A stretch of DNA of 64,000 nucleotides from Numida meleagris. Its lineage: Eukaryota; Chordata; Aves; Galliformes; Numididae. The notes below the pieces were generated by a model that ran no database searches, was not told the origin of the DNA, and saw only the letters and a list, made by a program, of their open reading frames with translations. Made by a program: the position numbers and the translations under genes. Location of the stretch: contig NC_034409.1 in the NCBI RefSeq assembly GCF_002078875.1, positions 106,998,935 through 107,062,934 on the forward strand. The letters are read 5' to 3'. Every line of letters begins with the position of its first letter. Position 1 is the first letter of the stretch. Positions 35,916-47,395 of this stretch are shown here, piece after piece.

Positions 35916-37498
35916 AGAGGGAAGGGGGGAGTGTCAGGGTGGTGGAATGCCTTAGTATTTTTTCATTCTTTATACATTGGGAGCCACTTGATAATCAGCC
36001 TTTCAGAATTAAAGATCTCCAGCCTGAATTAACCTGGGAAAGAAGAATGTTCCCCATGCAATTGGTTGCAACGTTTATATTACCACTAATGGGAATTCTG
36101 CAGCTCCTCAGCTTACTGTGCTGAAAATTAATGCAAAGTCATAAACAGACTTGTTTTTTTTCCAAAAAGAAATGCCCTTGGATATTTATGCAACTTTACT
36201 TCTACCCTGACAAACACTGCTTTCACTTGGATTTGACTGGGAGGCTTTCCATTGACCCACTGCCTCCCTTCTCCAGGTAACCTCACAGCATATTTTTAGA
36301 TTTGTCATATGCTACAGACTGGCAACTACCTCTGTACTGAGAGAAGAATTGTTATCTTTATTTGTGACAAAGGTAAAAATTACAAAGAAATTACCATGGT
36401 ATGGTAGGTCTAAGGATTTATGGCCACTGATCTGGGAGAAGTAAGGGAAAGAGGCTAGAGACTCAGATAGAAGAGTGATGTATGCACAAAGTAACACTAA
36501 TACCAAATCAATCCCATTTGAAAGTTCAGGATTAAAAAGAAGTGTGAGATTCTTAGGCTACAGCATCATGTTGCCTTTGGTAGGGAAATTTGCTTTAGAA
36601 ACTCTTCCTGCCCTTGGTTGCCCTCTTCCTGGCCACAGAGCTTACTGCTTCCCCTGTAGAAATGGCCCTGCTGTAAACCAGATCTCTGAAATGATCTGGC
36701 ATAAATCCTTCACTTTTTGTTGTTGTTTTGTGTTTTTTTTGGTCAGTCTAGATCATTTTATAATGCAAACCTGATACATAAGTACTGGGAGGACCAGCAG
36801 TGAATATAGCAGTGGGAACCAACACGTTTTCTAACAGCGCCCTCATCTGACTGAAATCTGATTTGCGTTAAACTCTTTGCCTCAATTAAATAACCCATGT
36901 CCCACGTATTTCTATTCCACAGATACTGTAAGGTGAGTAGGAGAGGATGAGGAACTGGAAATAAAGAAACATGAAACGTCAGAGATGGTAGAGGGGCAAG
37001 GAATATGTTTTTCTTCTGAAGGGTAGGAGAATGTTTAAAGGGAGTAAAGTTACATGTAAGGTGGTTGTGCAGAGGAGCATCAGGTGAATTAAAAGGGAGA
37101 CGTGTTAAAGGGGACAGAAACCATCCACAAAAAAAAGGGTAGCTATGAGCCAATTTAAAGAAGAAGGAAAGCTATCACAAGAAACTTCAATGGCTTTACA
37201 CTGAACAAGTCTAGAACAGAGGAATTAAGTCATTAGCCATAGCAAGGCTTCTCAAATAGGAGGGCTATTTGGCCTATCAGTACTGAAAGCCTACAGACCT
37301 TACCAAGCATAAATGTAGCAATCAGAAAGATCAGCACAATGGAAAAGGTGTTACAAACAGACGTGGAAGGTCTGGCACGATAGAAAGGTCCTACAAAGGA
37401 AGGGAAGTAGATCACTCACCTGTATCAGAAGATTCTAGGTTCACAGGGAAAAGCCTACACCAAGGAGGGATCTCCAAAAAGAGAAACTTCCTCCATGG

Positions 37499-37553
37499 CA
37501 GTCAGCCCTTAAATGAGGCTGATTGCCTTCACCTGTGCTCCAAGGGCTGACTG
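37499..37553. repeat. Perfect 12-bp inverted repeat, 31-nt spacer
   Basis: CAGTCAGCCCTT at 37,499-37,510 and its exact complement AAGGGCTGACTG at 37,542-37,553. The spacer contains AAATGAGGCTGATTGCCTTC. It may belong to an uncharacterised repeat; I cannot name one. Confidence 0.85.
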
Positions 37554-38325
37554 GGTCTTTCCTCCAGGTGCTCAATCAGTGGTTCAGGCCGTGACTCAGC
37601 AGATCCCATACACATAAGTAACCTCATACTTTAGCTAGACAAAAAAAAAATCAGTGAAAGTGAATAAAGTTTTATTGACCAGTGCAGTGATTTGGAGCCT
37701 GTTACTTTAGGATGTCACCTCTCATTGTCTCTCATTTTGGACAGTGTTTCACCACAGCTGGAAGAATCCATAGCTCTTCAAATTTAGAAGGTTTGCTTGG
37801 AAGCAGGGAGGCAGCTGGCGGTACCGCATCACAGTAGTCACTTGCTACAAAAACCTGTTAGCTGCTGTCTTCTCTTTCTGCACAAGCTGTCACATTTATT
37901 GTTGCACCACCAGAGATCTTGCACAGTAGCAGTGGAGTTGGGGGCAGGCTGTATCTTCCCATGCTAATCTGGTTAACCATGAAAGTTGTCGGGACTTGTT
38001 CACACCCAGCAAAAGACCCATCCTGGTCACTATAAAAGAACAAAATTGCCATGCAGCAAGAATCCCCCCCCCCCCCCAAGTTTGTGGCTTGCCCTAAAAT
38101 GCAGCTGAAAGCACTCTTTTGTGCAGAGCCCAGCCCCTAAATCTTCATCACATGGGAAAGTTCCCTGCAGCTGTGATTTTTACAGGCTTCCCTGTTGCTT
38201 CACATGTCCTTTTCAACACTTGCAGAACCAGCATAAGCTGTTGTCTCAGATCGCGCACACACACACGGTTTTACAAAAGGCAGAGCATCTGTTCAAACAA
38301 TAAACTTTTTGAAGAACCGCAGAAA

Positions 38326-38876
38326 CACAGAATGGCTCATGTTAAAAGAGACTTTAAAGGTCATCTAGCTCCAACCCACCAGCTCAGGCTGCCCAAGGCC
38401 CCATCCAACCTGGCCTTGAGCACCTCCAGGGATGGGGCACTACAGCTTCTCTGGGCAGCCTGTGCCAGCGCCTCACCGCCCTCTGAGTAAAAAGTTTCCC
38501 CCTAATATCCCACCTAAATCTCCCCCCTTTTAGTTTAAAGCCATTCTCCCTTGTCCTAACACTATGAAACCATGTAAAAAGTTGGTCTCCTTTCCGCTTA
38601 TGAACTTCTTTTAAGTACAAGAAGGCCGAGATCACGTCTCCCCAGAGCCCTCTCTTCTCCAGGCTGAACAAGCCCAGCTCCCTCAGCCTGCCTTCACAGG
38701 AGAGGTCCTCCAGCCCTCTGGACTCACTCCAACAGCTCCACACCCCTGCTGTGCTGGAGACCCCAGGCCTGGACGCAGTACTCCAGGTGGAGCCACACTT
38801 AGGCAGAACAAAGAGGGACAATCACCTCCCTCGCCCAGCTGGCCACCCTTCTTCTGCTGCAGCCCAGGGCACAGCG
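38326..38876 (-). mobile_element. CR1 LINE fragment, about 550 bp
   Basis: Reverse-oriented CR1 from ACAGAATGGCTCATGTTAAA through CCATCCAACCTGGCCTTGAG and the C-terminal ORF2 region to CCACCCTTCTTCTGCTGCAG. Its truncated 5' end abuts the CpG-rich block that follows. Confidence 0.93.
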
Positions 38877-38879
38877 AGG

Positions 38880-39145
38880 TACCCAGTCCCTGTGAGCTGC
38901 CTCGACCACCCCCGCCACCTGGGCTGGGCAGCCGCAATCCCTCGCTCTGCTCCGGGCCCTTCCCGAGGTGCCACCTGCGCCCATCCGGGCCCGGCGCGGT
39001 GCGGCCGGCAGGGGGCGCCGCCGTCCCGCCTGTAGAACGGACGCAGAGCCTGGAGAGCAGCACAGCGCTCCCCCAGGGCCCCGGGCAGGGGGCGGGCGCT
39101 CGCGGCTCTCTTTCGCGGCTGCCCCCTGCGGCAGAAGCCAACAGG
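38880..39145. promoter_or_regulatory. Isolated CpG-rich block with three CTCF-like motifs
   Basis: About 265 bp with many CpGs, in contrast to the CpG-poor surroundings. CTCF-like cores: GGCCGGCAGGGGGCGCCG at about 39,003-39,020 (plus), GGGCAGGGGGCGGGCG near 39,083-39,098 (plus), and the complement TGCCGCAGGGGGCAGCC at about 39,118-39,134 (minus). It is flanked by a minus-oriented CR1 on the low side and a plus-oriented CR1 tail on the high side. Reading frames through it are GC-rich artefacts. It could be an insulator, a small promoter or both; no exon is evident. Confidence 0.55.
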
Positions 39146-39262
39146 ACCGTGTGGATGTGGCACGGCGGGACACGGTCAGTGGGCATGGTGAGGATGCGCT
39201 GACGGTTGGACTAGGTGATCTTAGAGGTCTTTTCCAACCTTAATGATTCTATGATTCTGTAT
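39146..39262 (+). mobile_element. CR1 LINE 3' terminus
   Basis: GTGTGGATGTGGCACGGCGG, then GGTTGGACTAGGTGATCTTA, TTTTCCAACCTTAATGATTC and a tail of ATTCTATGATTCTG. The same type of end as 44,917-45,120. Confidence 0.9.
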
Positions 39263-39619
39263 TTGAGAAGATAAAAGCGTTCGCAACAAGGATTGTGGGA
39301 TTGCGGATTTTGCCTGTTTTCTATGTACCTTTGTCATTAAATGCCTGGCATTCACATATTAGTATGTGCCTGCCTTAGAAGGAAGTGGAACACTGAAAGC
39401 AGATCTTCCCCTCCCCAAATAAGTACAACACTGCATATCACAGTGTTGTAACACTGTCAGGAAGCTCCTGGATGAAAATTCACCTCAGTCCAGTCTCATT
39501 TTGAGAGCCTAATTCTGATCTGTCCAGCTTTGTGTTTGCTTGCTCTTATACTACGCATTGGAGTTATGCACTGCATTGTTATGGGACTGAAGGAGTTCAG
39601 GTTTTAAGGCAGTTTTCAA

Positions 39620-39848
39620 ATCACAGAATCACAGAAGGGTTTGGGTTGGAAGGGAGCTCAAAGCCCACCCAGCCCCAACCCCTGCCACGGGCAGGGCTGC
39701 CCCCCACCAGCTCAGGCTGCCCAAGGCCCCATCCAACCTGGCCTTGAGCGCCTCCAGGGATGGGGCACCACAGCTTCTCTGGGCAGCCTGTGCCAGCACC
39801 TCACTGCCCCCTCAGCAAAAAATTTCCCCCAACATCTAATCTAAATGT
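39620..39848 (-). mobile_element. CR1 LINE 3'-end fragment
   Basis: ATCACAGAATCACAGAAGGG at the low end, then CCAGCTCAGGCTGCCCAAGG and the TCTCTGGGCAGCCTGTGCCA block. Little diverged from the 9,191 and 21,021 copies. Confidence 0.92.
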
Positions 39849-42800
39849 GGCACTTCAGAGGATTGTAAATAAATACTTAAATAAATCAAATTCCAAACTC
39901 ATTAATGGCCACTCAGCTATGTCTAGACCAGTCTGTGGCCTTTCTCTCTCCACCTAGTCCTGTTTGTCCACTTTCTCACCTGGGATATTGCTGCCTGAAT
40001 TCTTAGCTGTGATCTGCAGGTCCTCTCTGGACAGTATGTCTCTGCAGTGATTGTTTATATGGTGTCCTCTATAGTTGTGTTCTCTCCTAAAGGTTCATGG
40101 TGTAGTAATAAATAAATTCTTTGAAAGCCTTCGTCAGAGGTCATGGGAGCAAAGACACATGCAAGGAATTGATGATACTTCAGCATTTTGCTAGTAAAGA
40201 CACGAGCTGTCCTGTAGGAACAGGAAAGCTATTGTTGGACTGAATCTGGCTGTCTTCCTCTGGTGCCAGCTCTCCACAAAGCATGCATTTTGTGTCTATA
40301 ATGCTATTCAGCTTAGCAAAAGGTACAGCCTGGGACCAATCAGAGAACATAATTAAAGAATGCTCGGCTTCCCTCCCTCATATAAAGGTCGTGTATTTGT
40401 ATTCCAGTTAAGTCAGCCTGCAGTGTTTGTAAAGTGTCTGATGTTCTCTTATTGCTGTGCAAACAATAGCAAAACCAAAACAGAATTAAATTTCAATTAA
40501 TCTGAGACATTCGTAACAGGCATTAGAACAATGAACATGTTTTATTATTAACCTTCCTCCTTCATATGAGATTTTGACCTCTTTATACTAATCTGATTTT
40601 ATTTGTCAAATTAACTGTAAAATTCAGTATTAGTAGTCCCAGACAATGACTCAAGCTTCATCACCTCCTGTTCCCTCTTTGTGGGAAAAAGAAGTTAATA
40701 ATTACTTTTAAAAATAATAATAACCTTGGAATAAAGTTTCATTTCTTATTTCTGAACAACAATATCTTTTTTTTTTTTGTTTCTGTTTTTTAACCTTTAG
40801 AATATATTTTCCTTTTCAAACTTTTTCTGAGCATTTCTGAGGTCTGGAAACTTTTTTTTTTTTTTTTTTTAAATGAAACCTGAGATTCCTGAATAATTAC
40901 TTGCCTTTGGGAGTTGAGATTTTAATTAAAAAAGAAAAAAAAAAGTGGGACAGTTGTGATAAAATCACAAGAATTGGCAATATATTTAAATGTCTAAGCC
41001 AGGTAGGGAAGCATTGCAAAGGAGAAGAAAATTGCCTGACTGTAAGGAGACTTTCTTGATGATGAAACCTGGTGGGGCTATGGCCAGCTACGGTGCTTGT
41101 AAGACTTACAGAGCAAGTGCAGGAAAGTGAGATCTTCAGCCATGAAGTCTGCCTTGTATCATGTTCTTTATTAGGATAAACCACTCCTCCCAGTAGCTCC
41201 TTATCTATTGATAATCTTGCCGTATCGCAGGCCACATCTGAAGTGCATGCACATTTTAGGGCAAGGGTAGTGCTGGCTAGGACTCTGCCCAGTGCCAAGT
41301 AGATATAAGAGGCTCGGGGCTGACTGTTTATTGGGCTGTACTGTTTATATAGTAATTCTTGGATTGCTCAGAACAAGGGACAGATCAAGGCTTAATCCCT
41401 TTCCCGGACAACCCTATTACCTAACACCAAGAGTGGTAGAAAAGTCCTAATCTTCAGAGGGAGAGGGACAGTAAAAGTTCCTCTATCAGAGATTGTTAAG
41501 ATAGCCCAGAACAAAGCCTTAGAGAGCTATTGGCTGCACTGACTCTGAAAAGGAGATAACCCAGCAGATGTCTGGGTTTGCATTGTAGTGTAATTACAGG
41601 TGAGCTTTAAAGTCATTGGGAATCAGCTGACTGTTCTGGGAAGAACAGCAGTGGTATGTTGCTGCTGTGCCTGTTTCAGCACAAAAGCACACATCTCATG
41701 AACAGGCACGTCTTGCAAAGAAACAGCATTGTGCTGGTGTTCACAGTGCTCAGCAGTGCTGAGAGGTTTTAATTCATGCTCTCATTAGATCATTTTACCT
41801 CTGCTTTTCCTTCCAAAGCTGTGAGTTTCACAGTTTGTTTTTCTAAAGGGACGACCAGAGTGTATGATTTTCCTAGCACAAACTGCACACTCAATAACAT
41901 GATATGAATCTCTCAATAGGGATTAAAAAATTGGGGTAACAGCAGAGCTTGTATTCCACTCTTATCAGTACCTGATAATGGAAATTCTTTCAGTAAGACA
42001 GTGCCAAACACAGCGTGGGCAGATAGGAAATCTCCTGGTTCAGAAAGGCTGACCCAGCACCCAAGTGAATGGAAAATACGTCATCCTTCAACTCCCCGAA
42101 GGAGCAGTGTCCTTATCTAGTGCTTGCCTTGTAATCAGGGACATGACCCCACTTTTTAGCCATAGAGCTTCAGTGTGCAAGCCATTACAGTGCCTCATCC
42201 ATTCTCCTCATTCTCTTCCTCATACTGCTGGCTTCATGATGGCTCCTGGACTCTCCCTGTACTCAGCACTTACCTCAAAATAAAGGCAATTTGATTTCAC
42301 GCAAAAATGAATTCTCCTGCACACTGGAGTGAATTCACCAAGACAGAAATTAAATCATGGTCCAGCTACTGGCTTCCCTTGATTTTTATGCTAGAAGGTT
42401 CTAAATTATCCCAGGCTTTCTACTGTGAATTCTTTATTAGAGTATATGAGGTCCGTTTCTTCTTCCCTCCTCTATCCTGGCTGCTCTGATGCATTTCAGA
42501 CTGATGCATACTTCTTAGGGGGCTGGGGAGGTTCTGGCTTTGTATTGCCACTGGAGATAAGGGAGGAGAAATCACCTTCCCCAGTCAATCTACTCTTAAA
42601 CTGAAGTGTGTTTCAGAAATATGTTTAGGTTTGATTGGGAGGGGTGGGAAGAAGTTCTCCTGTCTCTATTTGCCTCTATTTTACTTTGAAGCCACATCTT
42701 TGTTGCCTGGCTTTTCCTGCCTCTCAGACATGGGAACCAGCAGAGAGAATATGATGAAACAGGTATTTAAGGCAATTAAGGGGCAGGCTGGAGCACAGGC

Positions 42801-44916
42801 TGAGTTATCAATCATTGCATGATCTATCTGGCGAGGTGAAAGAACAGTGTGGGTACTCAGAACACAGCCACCAGGTATTGAAGAGGGGAGGTCTGGGGTG
42901 TCTGGGATTTTTTTTTTTTAATTAAACCTGCAGTGAAATAGATAAAGTTTGTTAGTTTAGCTGCTCGTGTCTGATGGTTTAAATCGATATTCTGAGAGAG
43001 CCAAGAACAGGAAATCACTTTTCCAGAACACAGATCTAATGAAAGCTCTGTTTCAGGACTGAAGCAGGAAAGACTGGGAATCCTGAAGTGAAACTCAGCA
43101 TTTAACTTTGGCTTTTCGACTTCTAGCTGCAGTAATCTCAAACAAAAATGCTCACCTCAAAGAAGTCCACGGAGCTTCAGCCCACAAAAAAAAAAAAAAA
43201 AAAAAAAATCTGTCAAGGATCAGATTACATCCTAAAATGTCCTTAGTTTGTTATTCCCGTCTCGGTAGAAACTCTGAACAGGTGTCATCTGTAAAATCCC
43301 ACCCAACTGCATCTGCAACTGCATCTCCATCAGTAACCTACCTGAACTCAGTATTTCTGTGATTCAACAATAAAAGACTTTTTTTCAGGTTTTGTTTTGT
43401 CTTGTTTTACTGTTGACAGAACAATATTCTACTCATTACAAGTGGATAAAAATTAAAAGTATTGCCCACCCACAATTTTAATTACTGGTTCCCATCTTGT
43501 GGTTTGGAGCTCCACTGCTAGTTTGAGGCCATGGTGCCCTTCTAACCAGTCGTGCTGATGAGCTTGCTAGTCCTGATTGACTCTACTGATGGGCTTAGGT
43601 CCATGAAACACTTTCAAAATGTAACAGTGGCCAGTTGACCTAAAACTCTGAGAAACAGCAGTCTCAGCAAAGAACGTGGAAAGGAAACAGGAAGAGTGTG
43701 TGATGGAATGACCGAGGTTAGCAAACATTTGGGAAGATACTCTGGGATTTTTCTATAGAAGCAGTGACTGATTTTTTTAAAATGTGTATAGGGATTTTTT
43801 GTTATTGTTTTTTTTTGTTTGTTTTTAAAAGGCTTAATGGTGGTAATGGTTATTAATAAATCAGTCTCTGATAGAAATGAGTTTTTGTGGCGTTGATGTT
43901 TACCAAAACCCCACTAGGTGTCCTCAGTCAGTAACTCGACCTGAGAAGTTGCAGTTTCCCATAGGAGAGGTGCAGTCTTTGAGGTGTGGGAAACAAAGCC
44001 CGAGCACCCTACTGCGGTTTGGAAGGCTGCGGGCTTCCTCCTCCTCCACATGCCCGTGAAACAGCCCTGAAAGTCGGTCCTTGCCCCGAGAGCATACCTG
44101 TGTCAAAAGCAAAGCCCTCGTCACTGTTTCCATTTTTTGAGACATCTTTAAATGCATGAGAGCCAATGTCCTCCGCATACATTTTGACATACTGTTAAAT
44201 GCATTGACTACTCATAAGCGCGTGGATCACTGTGTACATCTTAAAAGCCAGAAGAAGGATTTGCTTTGAAGTATTTCATGTTTGGAACGTAAGTAGCTCT
44301 GTTCTACCCAAGGAATTGAAATAATCAAGGAACCTCAGAATTCATGAGGATTAGTTTGAAAATCCCCAAACACATGTGTCTACAACCAAAATTTTCACGA
44401 ACTTGCAAACCTGTGGGATCCATAAAGCCTATCTGGAAACCAGGAGAGTTTCTGGGTTTCTTCTAAGACTTTTGGGACTTTTTTTTTTTTTTTTTTTTTT
44501 TGCTGCAAGGTGTGTAGGAAAACCCCAAGCACCGCTTTCCTGCTCTTGTCTTAGGTCTTCCCCTTCACTTTGCTGGAGGTGGGTATCATCTGTCATCTGT
44601 CATGAAAAGCTGAGCTCAGAGTTTACTTCTGTCATGAGGCAGCATTCGAGGTGTGTCTCTGCTGCGTGGTGCTCATTTTATCCTTTTCATTGTCTTTTTG
44701 GTTGTGTTGACAATAGGGGTTCAAAATTTCTGAAGAAAGCAAAAGATGTTTGTAAAATTTCAGAAGGAAATGTCCAAAAGTCATATTTAGCCTTACTAAA
44801 TTGAACAAAAATAAACATCCCATTGGTGGCTTTCTGTGTAACTCCATCAGGCTGATGCTAGTGTTTTGTAAATGGTATTTTAAAGCAATCAAAATTTGAA
44901 CCGAATCTATATGAAA
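39849..44916. other. Unique intergenic sequence, about 5 kb
   Basis: AT-rich with no supported gene. Contains a T-run at 40,852-40,870, an A-run at 43,186-43,208 and a T-run at 44,479-44,501. The reading frames reach at most about 140 codons and show no domain. Confidence 0.5.
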
Positions 44917-45120
44917 GGAACCATTTCTTCCCAGAAAGAGCAGTGAGGCAGTGGCTCAGGCTTCCCAGGGGGTGGTGGAGTCACCGTCCCTGTAGGTGTT
45001 CAAGAGCCGTGTGGATGTGGCACTGAGGGACATGGGCAGTGGGCATGGTGCAGTGGGGCTGACGGTTGGACTAGGTGATCTTAGAGGTCTTTTCCAACCT
45101 TAGTGATTCTATGATTCTAC
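44917..45120 (+). mobile_element. CR1 LINE 3'-end fragment
   Basis: Starts near GGAACCATTTCTTCCCAGAA, passes GTGTGGATGTGGCACTGAGG and GGTTGGACTAGGTGATCTTA, and ends in tandem ATTCTATG octamers. Confidence 0.92.
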
Positions 45121-47011
45121 AAATAGTGACCTTCTGACAGAACTGGGAACCGCATATCTGTGCACAAGTTTGTTTCTGGTCTACAGCACACTGATCTCAA
45201 GAGCTTTAGAATTTTAGTTATCAAATCCTTTTTGACCATTTCAGTACACTTTTTAATGTCTGAACAAGAGGTCTCCATTTTTGCCATTTCAATATATTGA
45301 AACCATTGTGCACTTCTAGAAGAAAATTGTTTTTAATGAACAGACTGCTGCTCAAAATATATATTAGCAGAAAACAGTTTATTATGCAAGCTAAAGCCTC
45401 ATGAGACTTGCAAATTGACTTCAGAGAAGAAAGCTCTCCGCATAGCCACGGGGCAAATAAAGCACAAGCAGAAGAAATACAGGCCCTGACAAAGCGCTGC
45501 AACTTTGGCCCGGGGTTGCTGTTTCCGGTTGGGTTGATCGCCTGGTCTCCTGTGCTGAAGGCTGGAGCTGTTGCTCCCTCTACTTGTTTCGAGTCCTTCA
45601 GGGCACATCTGTTACCCTGTAGCCTCCTTCAGGCAATCTCTTCACTTTTCCAAGTGTTGAAGTTCTTAATGTTGCTCTGGAGCAACCAGTGGCTCTGGCG
45701 CCTTTGCGTTTATCTTGCTTTGCAATATGAAGTTGGCCCTCCCCTGAGCAATCACATCAATTCACTAAAAGAAATCAGACTTTCAAAGGGGGGGCACCAA
45801 AGAGAGGAGCTTATCCCTTTCAGCAAGGTGGACCCCCAGCCTAAAAGGCAGGAATCAGCATGACTCATCATAGGTTTTGAGTGGCACATTTACTGATCCG
45901 ACACTTCTTCCTGTGCATTTCTCATTTCATTCTGCTCTTAGTCATAAAGTTTTATAAGCACTTTTCTTCCTGGCCTTTTTACCCTAGCTCAATGCTGTTA
46001 AGCAGCCCTTTGTTCCTTTTAGTCATCCACCCACAGCTTTCCCAGTTTTATTAGAGTGAATGAATGTTCCCACTTCTCTAGGCCATTCAGTACTTATTGA
46101 TTCACCCAACTTCTAATCAGCCTTTTCTTATTCCCAGTGTGAGCCCGTGAATTAGCTGAAATTCAAATAGAATCCTGTAGATTAGGATGTCTGCAGAAGT
46201 AGATCCCTTTTTGTATGGCACAGAAGATAAGCTTTAGGTTTCTAAATTCTCCAGCAATCATTCCAGCATTATTAGCACTTTAGGGAGCGTTCCTGTTATC
46301 CAGAAAGGCCTTAATTGTGCCCTTGGGTTATTGCAAGATGGGAGGGGAGCCAACAGCATTAGGGAAAGATAAGTCATTTATCACATTTCTGGATGTTTTC
46401 AAAGTCCCCTGCAAGTGTTGCATTGGAGCAGAAAACTCAGCAGCACTTGCTGCTGGGAAGCAGGGCTGCTCCACCACAGCCGACTGTGCTGCTCACAGCC
46501 GACTGTGCTGCTAGAGGAGGCTGGTGCACCACCTATTTCTGCACATCAGCTACCTCTGGACATCAACTACTTCCGCACATCGCATCACCTACCACCACAT
46601 ATCATTTACCTCCATGGCGTGTGCTCATTCTTCCTCTGTCCTGGCACAAGCTCTTTGGGAAGACAAGGTAGCATTTGTGACCGCTGTGCTCCCTCAATTG
46701 CAGTTTGAGGGGTCTCAGTGCTGAGATTCCTCTATGGCCTTGTGGGCAGTACATTTATGTGTAGCCTCTTCACAGGAATGACTAGCTCTAAGGTCCGGTC
46801 TTTGTTTTGTCTCTGTAGAAGAATCCCTGCTAACAAGAAGAAGCCTGCATAGAGGAGCAAGGATTTAATTTCTCCCTGCTCTTTAATTAGTGGCATTGTG
46901 TATTTTTTTAATAGTTACTTCACAAGCTAGCCCTTTAGGTGGCTACTATTTCTGACTTGTCCGATTCTGCTCTTCCTCTCTCCCTCCATGCCTCAGTCCA
47001 CTCATTTCACA
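45121..47011. other. Unique intergenic sequence
   Basis: No gene recognised, although a 151-codon plus-strand frame (45,408-45,863) is the longest non-repeat frame of this part. Its middle is hydrophobic, with no recognised family. A 19-bp tandem duplication lies at 46,475-46,512. Confidence 0.45.
46475..46512. repeat. Perfect 2 x 19-bp tandem duplication
   Basis: CACAGCCGACTGTGCTGCT occurs twice back to back (46,475-46,493 and 46,494-46,512). Each unit includes a small CACAG/CTGTG dyad. Confidence 0.9.
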
Positions 47012-47395
47012 AATCACAGAATGGCTGGGGTTGAAAAGGACCTCAAAGTTCATCCAGTTCCAACCCCCTGCCATGGGCAGGGCTGCCGACCACTAAGTCA
47101 GGCACCAACTCAGGTTGCCCAGGGCCCCATCCAACCTGGCCTTGAACATCTCCAGGGATGGGGCATCCACAACCTCTCTGGGCAACCTGTGCCACTGCAT
47201 CACCACTCTCTGAGTGAAAACTTTCCTCCTGACATCTAATCTAAATCTCCCCTCTTTTAGTTTAAAGCCATTCTCCCTTGTCCTGTCACTATCTACCAAC
47301 ATAAAATTTGTTTTCCCTCCTGATTATAATCTCCCTTTAAGTACTGGAAGGCCACAATGGGGTCTCCTCTGAGCCTTCTCCAGGCTCTCTTCTTT
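47012..47395 (-). mobile_element. CR1 LINE 3'-end fragment
   Basis: AATCACAGAATGGCTGGGGT at the low end, CCATCCAACCTGGCCTTGAA, then CTTTTAGTTTAAAGCCATTC and GGGTCTCCTCTGAGCCTTCT. A minus frame shows the C-terminal motif RFRLDVRRKVFTQRVVMQWH. Confidence 0.93.

Larger units (their letters stand above)
35429..38325. other. Unique intergenic sequence
   Basis: No gene recognised. Notable simple sequence: an 11-T run abutting a 13-G run (35,892-35,915) and a 14-C run (38,064-38,077). A perfect 12-bp inverted repeat occupies 37,499-37,553. An AATAAAGTTTTATT stretch near 37,662 could serve as a poly(A) signal, but no upstream exon is evident. Confidence 0.45.

Noticed and set aside
36833..36848. CAGCGCCCTCATCTGA as a CTCF site
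   Set aside because: Two mismatches in the invariant CCCYCTGG core make this a weak match.
38683..39243. Several GC-rich frames of 90-167 codons on both strands around 39 kb
   Set aside because: They run across a CR1/CpG-block junction, overlap in many frames and have low-complexity Arg/Gly/Pro composition; stops are simply rare in CpG-rich DNA.
43186..43208. A23 run as the tail of a processed pseudogene
   Set aside because: The sequence immediately upstream shows no cDNA-like coding frame; simple A- and T-runs are scattered throughout the window.
45408..45863. 151-codon plus-strand frame as a gene
   Set aside because: No recognisable domain, no promoter, splice or poly(A) context; a frame of this size is expected occasionally by chance in 64 kb.
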